Positions 8,077 to 16,065 of a stretch of DNA of 64,000 bases are shown here, one piece after another. The first letter of the stretch is position 1. Each line of letters opens with the position of its first letter. The position numbers and the translations under genes were made by a program. The stretch is from contig JBEEGH010000022.1 in assembly GCA_041166745.1 (NCBI GenBank), forward strand, positions 41,872-105,871, written 5' to 3'. The stretch is from DASUCS01 sp041166745. GTDB taxonomy: Bacteria > Actinomycetota > Acidimicrobiia > Acidimicrobiales > JACDCH01. The notes under the pieces are model-generated. The model saw only the letters and a program-made list of their open reading frames with translations. It was not told the origin of the DNA and made no database searches.

Positions 8077-9398
8077 GACAACATTCCTACGTACGACGCG
8101 ATCGACGAACGGCTTACGGGGAGGGCGTCTCGATTGTATGGCGGTGCGGCGAGTCTGGGTCGTCCCAGTACTGGCGCGTCATCGATGTGGCAAGCATGGA
8201 CCGCCACCAACGCGTGCGCACGCCCAAACAAGCCCCTGTAGCCGACGGCATGGGCAGTGGCGTGTCGTGCGAAGTGATCCGGCGGCGCGACACCACGATC
8301 CGGGTACCACTGAGCGAAGGCGCGATAGAGCGGTCGAAGCGTCAGGCTCTCGCTCGCTACGTCAAAGGGAAGCTCCGCGAAGTTGGCCTGGGCGTCCTGG
8401 GCGGCTGCCTCACGAGCACGCGGCCCAAATAGCTGGAGGACGATGCTGTCGATGATGTTGCCCGCATGCGACTGCGCGGGCCCATCGAGTTCGAGTGCGA
8501 GCGCATCGATCGCCTGTCGGCACTGATCTGCCCACTCACACTTGATGTCCGAGAGAACGTCTCGGCAGTCATCGAGAACCTCATGGAGACGACCGAGTAT
8601 CTGAAGGCGCTCGTCGCCGTCCTGAGCGGCAACCAGTTCTCCAACGATCTCCGCTCGTGGCACCCAACTGAGAGGTATCCCCTCGTCAAGCGTGAGCGCG
8701 GCGACGGTCTTAAGGTCGGCGTCGCGAAGGTTGGGTGGAAGCCACCTCTTGATGCGCTCGCTGAGGTCGCTGATTGACTCCGAGTTGATGGTCTGGGTGA
8801 GACTCCTGACGATTGACGAGAAGTCCACGCGTGCGGCGATGACGTCGCGGATGTGCTGCTGTGTCTCGCCGAGCTTTGCGAAGTCCACGCTCTTCAGAAG
8901 CGCGTCGTTCGCCGCGGTCAAGGCCGACATGTCGGTCGAGTTTGCGAGTGTCTCAGCCCACGTCTTCTGCATGTCTGCGACTGCCGCTCTTCCAACGGCC
9001 GCCTGTGCATCGCGGAAGACGTTCTGGACGCCGGATAGGTCGATCGATCGTCCGATATCAGCGAAGAGCTCCTTCTGCATGTCAGCGAACTGCTGCATCT
9101 CGGCACTCGGTGCCAAGGCTTGTGACGCCGCTTGCTGCATTGCGCGGACGGCGGACAGATCGAGCCGGGCAATGTGGCGCTGGAGTGACGAGAACGCTTC
9201 TAGGTTGCGGAAGACCTCCGGGTCGATCCCGAAGCGACCCTCAGGTACCGGTCCCTCGACGCGATCGTCGTCGTCCGGCGGTACGTCGTCCCCATCGTCG
9301 TCATCATGCACAGAAATGATTCTCGCGCCGCGGGCATGGCCGGCCGGAGGTGATTCCGAACGGTCCGTTGACCTGTCTGAATGGCTCGGCCCGAGCAC
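8073..9398 (-). CDS. HEPN-like C-terminal protein, unknown N-terminus
   Basis: 441 residues. An acidic low-complexity N-terminus (DDDDGDDVPPDDDD) is followed by long amphipathic helices with heptad-like patterns (AMQQAASQALAPSAEMQQ). A C-terminal helical domain carries FARHATAHAV, an R-x4-H motif of the HEPN ribonuclease superfamily. This suggests a toxin or defence effector, by motif only. The GTG at 9398 was taken as the longest start; GTG near 9310 would remove only the acidic leader. It overlaps the small downstream gene by 4 nt. A 54-bp repeat lies 56 bp upstream of the start. Confidence 0.65.
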   Translation of the reverse strand: MLGPSHSDRSTDRSESPPAGHARGARIISVHDDDDGDDVPPDDDDRVEGPVPEGRFGIDPEVFRNLEAFSSLQRHIARLDLSAVRAMQQAASQALAPSAEMQQFADMQKELFADIGRSIDLSGVQNVFRDAQAAVGRAAVADMQKTWAETLANSTDMSALTAANDALLKSVDFAKLGETQQHIRDVIAARVDFSSIVRSLTQTINSESISDLSERIKRWLPPNLRDADLKTVAALTLDEGIPLSWVPRAEIVGELVAAQDGDERLQILGRLHEVLDDCRDVLSDIKCEWADQCRQAIDALALELDGPAQSHAGNIIDSIVLQLFGPRAREAAAQDAQANFAELPFDVASESLTLRPLYRAFAQWYPDRGVAPPDHFARHATAHAVGYRGLFGRAHALVAVHACHIDDAPVLGRPRLAAPPYNRDALPVSRSSIASYVGMLS

Positions 9399-9453
9399 AA
9401 CTCAGCTGCGCAGCGGCTAACCGCGAGCAAGACACCGCGCAGCGCGGAGAAGC

Positions 9454-9507
9454 GCGACCCGTCTTCCTCCCCATGAGCTGGTCGTTTCCGTGTGCCACTA
9501 CTGGCAC
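9454..9507 (-). repeat. 54-bp repeat with GTGCCA-N4-TGGCAC dyad, copy 1
   Basis: 52 of 54 positions are identical to 50093-50146 in the same orientation, 40 kb away. The segment contains ATGAGCTGGTCGTTTCCGTG and ends in the hairpin-forming GTGCCACTACTGGCAC. Weaker similarity continues to the right (GCAGACCGCG in both copies). It lies in the divergent interval between the HEPN-like gene and the HNH-sigma gene. Operator, recombination site or miniature mobile element are all possible. Confidence 0.75.
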
Positions 9508-9683
9508 TTCGGGGACACGTCCGCCGGGACGCAGACCGCGGTTCTGGTCTCGGGCTTCGTTCCGCGTCGCACGTAGTTCTGCTCGCGCGGCGAACGTGCT
9601 ATGGCTTGGTTCGCGAGTCAAGGGGCCGCAAATGCGACCCGGGTACCATCGTGACGCCCTTCAGCGAACGCGGAGGCGACGGC

Positions 9684-10358
9684 GTGTCGGAGTTCAGGGA
9701 GCCGGTGGTGAAGGCACTGTTCGCGGTGTCCGGCAACCAGTGCGCATTCCAGAACGTCGACACTGGTGCAGGGTGCGAAGAGAAGTTGACTGATCCGTCA
9801 TGGAGGCGGACGAAGGGTCAGATCGCGCATATTCGCGGGCGTCAACCTGGAAGCGTCCGTTACGAGGCTGCGTACGCCCATGTGAACGAGTTCGAGAACC
9901 TGCTTGTGCTGTGCCCAAACCACCACACTCAGATTGACGATCTCGAGCCGCACCGGTACACGACCGACGTACTCGTCGAGATGAAGGCGCGTCACGAGAT
10001 GAGTGCGCCCATGCCGTCGAAGTGGATCGACGAAGATGATCTGGAGCGCGTTGCGAAGGAAGTCACGGCCGCGACAGTCGCACGATGGATCGCGGAGAAC
10101 ATGATGGCGCAGGCTGCGGCAGAGGCCGACGTGGTCGAGTCGATGCGACAGGCGTTGGCCGACGCGATTAGCAGCATGGCTGAGCGACCGAAGATTGTTC
10201 TGACGCTCTACTACTACGAGCGCTTGACTCTCGCTCAGATCGGCCAAGCGATCGGTGTCTCCGCGTCAACCGTTGGTCGGATTCGCCGAGGTGCACTGCT
10301 CGACCTTCGGGATGCGCTAGGCCCGGAGGCCGACGCTCTGCTAAGCGCGATTAGGTAG
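9684..10358 (+). CDS. HNH endonuclease fused to sigma-70 region 4-type HTH
   Basis: 224 residues from GTG 9684, with CGGAGG placed 7 nt upstream. Residues 10-110 form an HNH-like nuclease domain: FAVSGNQCAFQ, IAHIRGR and ENLLVLCPNHHTQID, the last holding the CxxHH metal-binding core. Residues about 165-215 read PKIVLTLYYYERLTLAQIGQ and IGVSASTVGRIRRGALLDLR, a sigma-70 region 4 HTH. The nuclease half resembles the HNH domains of restriction and defence proteins. An HTH of this type attached at the C-terminus is unusual. It may be self-regulating or DNA-targeted, which is inference. Confidence 0.8.
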   Translation: MSEFREPVVKALFAVSGNQCAFQNVDTGAGCEEKLTDPSWRRTKGQIAHIRGRQPGSVRYEAAYAHVNEFENLLVLCPNHHTQIDDLEPHRYTTDVLVEMKARHEMSAPMPSKWIDEDDLERVAKEVTAATVARWIAENMMAQAAAEADVVESMRQALADAISSMAERPKIVLTLYYYERLTLAQIGQAIGVSASTVGRIRRGALLDLRDALGPEADALLSAIR

Positions 10359-10422
10359 CGAGCCTTGTAGTGCGCCAAGCGGCTCCGGGGCTGTGCATCG
10401 ACAAGCGACTGAGCTCGACATA

Positions 10423-10453
10423 GCGCGTCGGGTTCGAATCCCGCGCTTAGGCA
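10423..10453 (+). other. tRNA 3'-end-like fragment / hairpin
   Basis: The motif CGGGTTCGAATCCCG looks like a tRNA T-arm and is followed by an acceptor-like GCGCTTAGGCA. No matching 5' acceptor strand, D-arm or anticodon arm is visible in the preceding 80 nt. It may be the 3' remnant of a tRNA left by element integration, or simply a hairpin (AGCG...CGGG/CCCG...CGCT) downstream of the HNH gene. Confidence 0.3.
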
Positions 10454-10623
10454 AGTTCTACGCCGGGGACTGCCACGGCTCTGAAAACATCGATCCGGAC
10501 GACTCTGGCGGTGAATCCGGTTCGTACACCTGGAGCACGACGGGAAACGACAGTCCGAGGCTTCATCCGCGTTTGAATGCACCGGTTCGCTACGGTCGAA
10601 GCGTGACGAACCGGAGGCTGAAG

Positions 10624-10761
10624 GTGGCACAGAGCGATCAAGACAAGAACGCTCCCGTGGATACCGCTGAGTTGCGGCGGCTCGCGGCGCAGACCGCCAG
10701 GCTCGCGGCGGTCGTGACTGAAACGGCGACCAAGCAGCCGTCCATCAGCCAGCGAAGTTGA
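10624..10761 (+). CDS. Small hypothetical helical protein
   Basis: A 45-residue frame from GTG 10624, preceded by GGAGG at 7 nt. That spacing is why this start was chosen over the GTG at 10603. The sequence (VDTAELRRLAAQTARLAAVV) forms one alanine/arginine-rich amphipathic helix. It ends 15 nt before a broken HAD gene. Function unknown; it resembles the small Arg/Ala peptides often found in actinobacterial intergenic regions. Confidence 0.4.
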   Translation: MAQSDQDKNAPVDTAELRRLAAQTARLAAVVTETATKQPSISQRS

Positions 10762-10776
10762 GTCGCTAGGGGTTCT

Positions 10777-11290
10777 GTGCCGGTCATCGCTGTCGTCCTC
10801 GACTTCGACGACACGATGATGCCGGATTCCACGACGGCGCTGCTGCAATCGCAGGGGATCAACACGGAAGAGTTTTGGCGAGAGCGTGCACCCGGCCTCG
10901 TCTCAAAGGGCTATGACCCACGATGGCGTATCTCCGCCTGATCCTCGATCTAGTCGGCGACCGCAAGCCGCTGGGGCGGCTATCCAACGCGGACCTCGCG
11001 GCATATGGCGCCACGCTCGACGATCAATATTTTCGTGGGCATACCAGATGTGTTTGAGGACGTGAGGGCGTTGGTGAAGGACGTCCGAGATGTGTCCGTC
11101 GAGTTCTACATAGTCTCAAGCGGTCTTCAAGACCTCATCATGGGCAGCGGGATTGTCCAGAAGTATTTCTCAGGTGTCTACGCGTGCCAGCTCGATGACG
11201 AGGATGCGGGCTATGTCCACCACGTGAAGCGGTGCGTAACCTTCACCGAGAAGACGCGTTTCTTGTTTGAGATCAACAAGGGATCGAGCA
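10777..11290 (+). pseudogene. HAD-superfamily hydrolase, frameshifted and truncated
   Basis: From GTG 10777 the frame reads VVLDFDDTMMPDSTTALLQS with the HAD nucleophile motif DFDDT, then GLVSKGYDPRW. The protein continues in a second frame (AYLRLILDLVGDRKPLGRL, about 10925-11030) and then a third (IPDVFEDVRALVKDV, SVEFYIVSSGLQDLI, VKRCVTFTEKTRFLFEINKG). Two frameshifts are therefore needed to read through, and the sequence is lost after EINKG. The order of segments is intact, so this is a recently broken gene, or sequencing indels. Confidence 0.7.
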
Positions 11291-11411
11291 GGCCGACTCG
11301 TCGGTGTAACCGTCCAATGACCCCGCTCGTGCCCTTGAGCAGGTCGGCGGTCAACTGCCACCAGCAACCACTCCACAAGATGGACGCAGTTCAGGCAGCC
11401 CTCAACCGTGG

Positions 11412-11708
11412 CTACACGGGGAAGCCGGCAAATACGACAGTCGAGTTATCCGGCAGTCGAACGTGCAACCGATCCTCATTGTCGACCGTGTGCGCAACAA
11501 CACCTTTGCCCGACTTCACAAACTTGCCCATCTTGCTCGACTGGCTAAGAGGGACCAGTCGAGTCTCCCAACGACCAACTGCCCGGTTGTAATCGAGGAC
11601 CACGAACCCTTGATCAGTCCTGACCGCTGCATGGAAGTCGTTCAGACCGTGCACTTCCGCGGACAAGCGTTGACCATCCGAACGAAGTCGCCAGATCTCC
11701 TTCGCCAC
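11412..11708 (-). CDS. Hypothetical protein
   Basis: A 98-residue protein from GTG 11708 with GGGAGG 6 nt upstream. The sequence (IWRLRSDGQRLSAEVHGLND, VVLDYNRAVGRWETRLVPLS, LHVRLPDNSTVVFAGFPV) is a compact beta-rich domain without a signal or membrane segment. The family is not recognised. It stands alone on the minus strand between a broken HAD gene and the SLATT-like operon. Confidence 0.6.
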   Translation of the reverse strand: MAKEIWRLRSDGQRLSAEVHGLNDFHAAVRTDQGFVVLDYNRAVGRWETRLVPLSQSSKMGKFVKSGKGVVAHTVDNEDRLHVRLPDNSTVVFAGFPV

Positions 11709-12031
11709 AACCCACCTCCCATTCTCGGTTCCTATTCCGCCGAATTGCTCGCTCGAACAAGCTATTGCCGTTCAATCGGTCACGATTCGCGTCGGATCGG
11801 GAGAGGAATGCCCACACCTGGCGTCGAACCGCTGAGCGAACATGGCCGCTCTCCCTGGACTTCAGTCGTTGGGCCTCACCGGAGATGACGAGCAAGGCAG
11901 TGTGCTTCCCAGGCCCACCAAGCGGGTCGTAGCTCAGATGATCCAAGCACGAGTGCTCGTTGTCGCACTACAGAGCCAGAGCCTCTTTCCTCGCAGTACT
12001 TTTCGACGCGTCGGACATTCAAGGAGCGGCG
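11709..12031. other. Intergenic, nothing recognised
   Basis: Open frames exist on both strands but none has a good ribosome binding site or family resemblance. It should hold the promoters of the minus-strand gene ending at 11412 and of the plus-strand SLATT-like operon. Confidence 0.35.
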
Positions 12032-12535
12032 ATGCGAATCATTCCGTGGCAGAGGACTCGAGCACCGGCGACCTCATCGCAAATGTCGCCGATCGCAACG
12101 ACGGAGGAGTGGCGCGACCTCTATCTAGCGACGTATGAGCGGCTGGCCTGGCATGAGGTCCGTTGGAACATTAGGCAGAAGCGATACAAGCGATTGGCGT
12201 CGTGGTTCCGATACGCGATCCCGTTGCTGTCGTTCGCTCTGACGGTGATCATCTCGACTGATTGGACGCATCGAGTTGGCGTAGCACAGCTCGCCGCAAC
12301 TGCATTGACCCTGGTGGCTGTTGTGAACAGCGTCAGCAACCCCGCAAACCGCTACCGAACGTTTGCGGGCCTGCTGGTCGATCGTCACGATCTCTATATC
12401 GAGTTCGAGTCGGGCGTGCGCAAGGGCCACGGCTCCTCTCCGGCACAAATGATCGACTTCATCGAGTCCATCGATAGGCGCATGTCGCTACTGGGCGCGA
12501 GAGCGGTGGATGCCCCTCTGCCGAGCGTCGTATGA
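12032..12535 (+). CDS. SLATT-like two-helix membrane protein
   Basis: 167 residues from ATG 12032, with AAGGAG 5 nt upstream. A soluble helix (EEWRDLYLATYERLAWHEVR) leads into two adjacent transmembrane helices (YAIPLLSFALTVIIST and AQLAATALTLVAVVNSVS). A helical tail follows with the segment RYRTFAGLLVDRHDLYIEFE. This layout and tail match SLATT/DUF4231-type proteins, which comparative genomics proposes as pore-forming effectors in bacterial conflict systems. It overlaps the following HAD gene by ATGA, so the two are likely one functional unit. Family assignment is by layout, not by a unique motif. Confidence 0.65.
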   Translation: MRIIPWQRTRAPATSSQMSPIATTEEWRDLYLATYERLAWHEVRWNIRQKRYKRLASWFRYAIPLLSFALTVIISTDWTHRVGVAQLAATALTLVAVVNSVSNPANRYRTFAGLLVDRHDLYIEFESGVRKGHGSSPAQMIDFIESIDRRMSLLGARAVDAPLPSVV

Positions 12536-13260
12536 CGACGAGCGGATTGCTGTTCGACCTTTACGGCACGCTCCTCGACATCGACGTCAACGAGCAGGAC
12601 GACGCAACCTGGGCGGCGGTCGCTGACTTCCTTCACCGCAACGGCGCGGCGCACGTTGAGCCTCAAGCGCTCCATAGAAGGTTTCGCGAGATCGCGTCTC
12701 AGCCGTTCGTAAAGTCTCGCGAGGGTTTCGTCCTTCACTTCCTCGTCGAATCGTTGCTACGAGAGTTTCTTGGCCGATCTTCAACACAGCTCATCCGAAC
12801 CTTCACCGAGACATTTCGATCGGCGTCGATTCGATCTCTCGACCTACGCCCCTACGCACTGCCTCTCTTGAAGAAGGCGAAGGAGGCGGGCCGTCGAGTC
12901 GCCATCGTTTCGAACACAGAAGCGCTTGTGACCCGGGTCGACCTTCGCGTCGCTGGCCTGGCATCCGAGGTTGACGCCATTGTGCTGTCCTCGCAGGTCG
13001 GATCCAAGAAACCAAGTCGCCACATATTCTCGATCGCATTGCGGAAGCTGGCCGTTCGAGCCGATCAGTCGATCTTCTGCGGTGACGATTGGGAAGCGGA
13101 CATCCTCGGAGCGGTCGGCGCTGGACTGTCTGCTGTTCACCTCGACAAGCACGTAGCGATTGGGGCCGTCGAGCAAACGTCCTTTCCTCGAGCCGTCAAG
13201 GCTCATCCCGATATCGATGCAATCGAGATCGCGTTGAACTCCCTCGGCGCTCCGCTCTGA
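12532..13260 (+). CDS. HAD-superfamily hydrolase
   Basis: 242 residues with the four HAD motifs visible: LLFDLYGTLLDID (motif I, with nucleophile and acid-base Asp), VAIVSNTEA (II), SQVGSKKPSRHIF (III, Lys) and IFCGDDWEADILGA (IV). The cap insertion after motif I is helical, as in subfamily IA phosphatases. The ATG overlaps the SLATT-like gene by 4 nt. A soluble phosphatase coupled to a membrane pore-like protein suggests control of a nucleotide or small phosphate signal, which is inference from context. The substrate is unknown. Confidence 0.85.
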   Translation: MTTSGLLFDLYGTLLDIDVNEQDDATWAAVADFLHRNGAAHVEPQALHRRFREIASQPFVKSREGFVLHFLVESLLREFLGRSSTQLIRTFTETFRSASIRSLDLRPYALPLLKKAKEAGRRVAIVSNTEALVTRVDLRVAGLASEVDAIVLSSQVGSKKPSRHIFSIALRKLAVRADQSIFCGDDWEADILGAVGAGLSAVHLDKHVAIGAVEQTSFPRAVKAHPDIDAIEIALNSLGAPL

Positions 13261-13474
13261 GCCGAGCGCAATGTCTGAGTTGGCCATCACGGGCGCCGAG
13301 CCCATCGCGGCTAAACGCGCCCCGGTGGCAGCGCTGCACGCTCAACCGTCGCTGTGTGTGCGCTCGACAAAGAGCGAAGCGGGATTGGGTGGGTAGCTAG
13401 GCAGAGCAGTCCAGCCCGCATGAGCAGGTCGATCTCAACCACTCGTGCGTTACGGTGGCTCGCGGCAGGAAATT

Positions 13475-13700
13475 GGACGGTCGTTCTTCTCCACCATGCA
13501 ACGCGAACTCTTCGACGAACAGCCCCGATGGGCGACGCGTCATCAACTCGCGCAAGCCGTGTCCGAGTGGATCGAAGCCTGGAACAACCCTCGCCGTCGG
13601 CGCTCCAGCATCGGCGTTTCAGCCCACCGACTACGAAGCCGCCAACCGCGTCGACGAACTCGCATCGCCGCGTGAACAAGCGCGGCGCGCGGAGCCGGCC
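13475..13700 (+). pseudogene. IS3-family transposase OrfB, C-terminal remnant
   Basis: The frame reads FFSTMQRELFDEQPRWATRH and AVSEWIEAWNNPRRRRSSIG, the conserved C-terminal end of IS3-type rve transposases. The final segment (PTDYEAANRVDEL) is in a neighbouring frame, so there is a frameshift near 13600. No N-terminal part or OrfA remains. It marks past insertion next to the orphan Rhs segment. Confidence 0.7.
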
Positions 13701-13928
13701 GCTCAGTTGCCCTCAGAGGCCCGCAATCAACGCGGGTGGTAGGAACACACCCGACGATCGAAGCCTCTGGCGATCGCGCGTCATCCCCACACCCGAACCG
13801 TCCGGGAGACCGGGGTAAGCTCAAATACTGGGACCCGATGTGCAACCCGTTCAGGCGTCGAATCGGCGTTATCGGCCCCGCGGGCACGGTCTTCTCAGAG
13901 CAAACCAACGCGGAGCCAGTTCAGCGAA

Positions 13929-14429
13929 TCACCCTCTCGGGTCGACCCGCGGCACCCCTAACTGCCGAATGAAGTCCTCCAACGGCGGCCCAAACCACAG
14001 GCCGCATCGCAGTCGCTCGATCTGTTCACCATTCGCGCCGAGGAGTCGAACGAATGGAAAGGTGGTCGCCACACCCTCGACCGCGCGGCGGGAAACTAGT
14101 TGATCTCGCGTCAGCGGACGTCGGACTATGCCAACTTCCGAATCCGACACCACCAGCCGCGCGGTCCGTTTGTATCGCCATAGGTAGGCGCAGGCCCCGA
14201 ACCAGAATATTAGGGAGATTGCAACACCGCCGATCTGGCCAGCTGCGCCGTGCCCTGCCGGAATGGCCAATGCGGAGAACACCACGGCAGCATCACAAAG
14301 AAGAATTGGTCCTTCCTCACGCGGTGCGGGTATGGGGCTATTTCTGCCAACCTCACACCCGACCTTCGGCAGTACACCCGGGTGGGCCCGGCTGATCAAA
14401 CAGATCCGAGAGCCAGCTTCCGAAGTCAC
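13929..14429 (-). CDS. Membrane protein, candidate immunity to adjacent Rhs tip
   Basis: Up to 166 residues. The N-terminus is uncertain because the only ATG/GTG start (14429) overlaps the Rhs 3' end by 77 nt; GTG codons near the first hydrophobic stretch are alternatives. Two hydrophobic segments (AVVFSALAIPAGHGAAGQIG and GVAISLIFWFGACAYLW) are followed by a soluble PH-like beta domain (RLVVSDSEVGIVRRPL). A small membrane protein directly downstream of a toxin tip with membrane segments is the usual place and form of an immunity gene. No family proof. Confidence 0.5.
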   Translation of the reverse strand: MTSEAGSRICLISRAHPGVLPKVGCEVGRNSPIPAPREEGPILLCDAAVVFSALAIPAGHGAAGQIGGVAISLIFWFGACAYLWRYKRTARLVVSDSEVGIVRRPLTRDQLVSRRAVEGVATTFPFVRLLGANGEQIERLRCGLWFGPPLEDFIRQLGVPRVDPRG

Positions 14430-16028
14430 CGATTAGGCCACCTAGCCAGCTTCCGGCATCGGCGATGCCACAGAAGATGTTCCCCAACAGAGCGGCGACA
14501 GCTCGACCGATGTATGGCGCAACAATCGCGATCACGAGGGCGGCAACGACAAGGGCGGCGAGGCCACCGATCCCCACGATGCCCCCCGGGAGAAGAATCG
14601 CAAGCACCTCTTCCGCCACGACTCCCGTGTACCAACCAGCCGCGCCTTGTCCGATCAGCGCGGGCGCATCGAAGTAGCGACCAGTTGCCTGGGCAAACGC
14701 CTCGCCGAAGAGGGCGCCGAAGCCACCACCTAGTCCCGCAGACTTGATGAACCCGCCGAAACCCGCACCAACCGCTCCGCCCGCGACGTAGCTGCCGAGA
14801 TCTCTTTTGCCGTCGACGAACGGCCCGGCCAGGCCGCCAGCGCCTCCTGCGAAGCCGTTTGAACCGTTGAACTCCGCAGCGGATCGTCGCGCAAGACGTG
14901 TCGGGGCGGCAAAGCTCAGCGGGGAGTTCGCCGCGTAGCCGTATGGATCTCCTGTCCATGCTTCGATGTGGTCGCGGGTCAGGAACTGTCCCGTTGCCGG
15001 TTCGTAGTAGCGGGCTCGGAGGTATTGGAATCCGGTTTCGGGGTCGGTGTATTGGCCGGCGAAGCCGAGCGGTGTCGCCACTGTCCCGGTCGAGCCGGAG
15101 AGTTTGCCGTAGGGGTCGTACGTGAACGTCGACAGCGTGGTTCCGGCCGCGTCGGAGATGAGTCGGGTGGATCCGAGTTGGTCGTGGTGGAGGTACATGA
15201 CGGTCGGCGTGCCGCCAGAGCTGGTGAGCTGTTCGACGGGGAGGCCGCCTGGTCCGTAGATGTAGCTCGTAGTGGTTGCGGCGGTGGTCTCGGAGAGGAG
15301 CATCGGCAGCCCGGTCGCTTGCGACCAGGTGAAGCCGGTCGCGATTCCGGTCGGGCTGGTTTTGCTTTTGCGCAAGCCGGTGCTGTTGTACGCGTAGGTC
15401 CACCGTTGATACTGGGGCGCGTACCAGCCTTGAACGTCGATGGTGAGATCGACGGCGTACGGCGTGTACACCTTTATGGCCCCGGTCGTACCGGTGGTGC
15501 TGAGCCCGACGACGGCGAGCCCGTTGGTGTTCTGCTGGCGACGGCGGAGTGCACGTTGGCGGTGACCGGCTGGAGCTGGTCGGCGGCCCAGAACGTGATC
15601 GGCCCGGCGGCGCCGGTGTTGATCACCCCGAAGTTGGCGACGACTGCGGTGGCGCCGGCGGGGACGCCTCCTTGCCCGGTGATCTGGATGGTGGTGGTCG
15701 ATCCGGCGGCGAGACGGGCGCATGTGCCGACGTTGCAAACTCCGCTCTGCATCCCGAATCGGGTGTCGGCCACGTGAGCTTGCGGGCTGGCGGCGGTGAA
15801 GTAGGTGCCTCCGCCGGCGGCGGCGGGGGTGTAGTAGCCCTGGATGTCGACGATGACGTTGGTGGTGGCGGTGCTGTTCTTGAGCGCGAGTCTGCCGGCG
15901 CCGCTGAGGGCCACGACCGCGAGGTTGGCGACGGTCTGGCCGGCGACGTAGTTGACGGTCGGCGCAGTCGGCGCCGGCGTGCCGTCGGGGTAGGCGGTAC
16001 GAGATCGAAGACCTTCCCGTTGCCACAC
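14353..16028 (-). pseudogene. Orphan Rhs/YD-repeat C-terminus with hydrophobic toxin-like tip
   Basis: The 3' part (about 14353-15545) encodes YD repeats and the Rhs core end (GFAGQYTDPETGFQYLRARY, FLTRDHIEAWTGDPYGYAAN). A hydrophobic tip of about 170 residues follows (ILLPGGIVGIGGLAALVVAA, VIAIVAPYIGRAVAALLG), resembling pore-forming tips. The 5' part is in another frame: an actinobacterial wall-associated repeat (VNYVAGQTVANLAVVALSG, VIVDIQGYYTPAAAGGGTYF). There is no signal peptide and the bulk of the Rhs protein is absent. The frameshift near 15545 and the missing N-terminus make it an orphan module or donor cassette. A membrane immunity candidate follows. Confidence 0.7.
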
Positions 16029-16065
16029 GACAACACGTTGAACGCTTGACGCTGTGGTTGCGGAT

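Noticed and set aside
10371..10453. A complete tRNA gene
   Set aside because: Only the T-arm and acceptor 3' strand resemble a tRNA; no complementary 5' acceptor, D-arm or anticodon arm could be drawn.
11614..11946. A 110-residue minus-strand gene overlapping the 11412-11708 gene
   Set aside because: Its sequence is Arg/Ser-rich without domain character and it overlaps the better-supported gene with a clear ribosome site.
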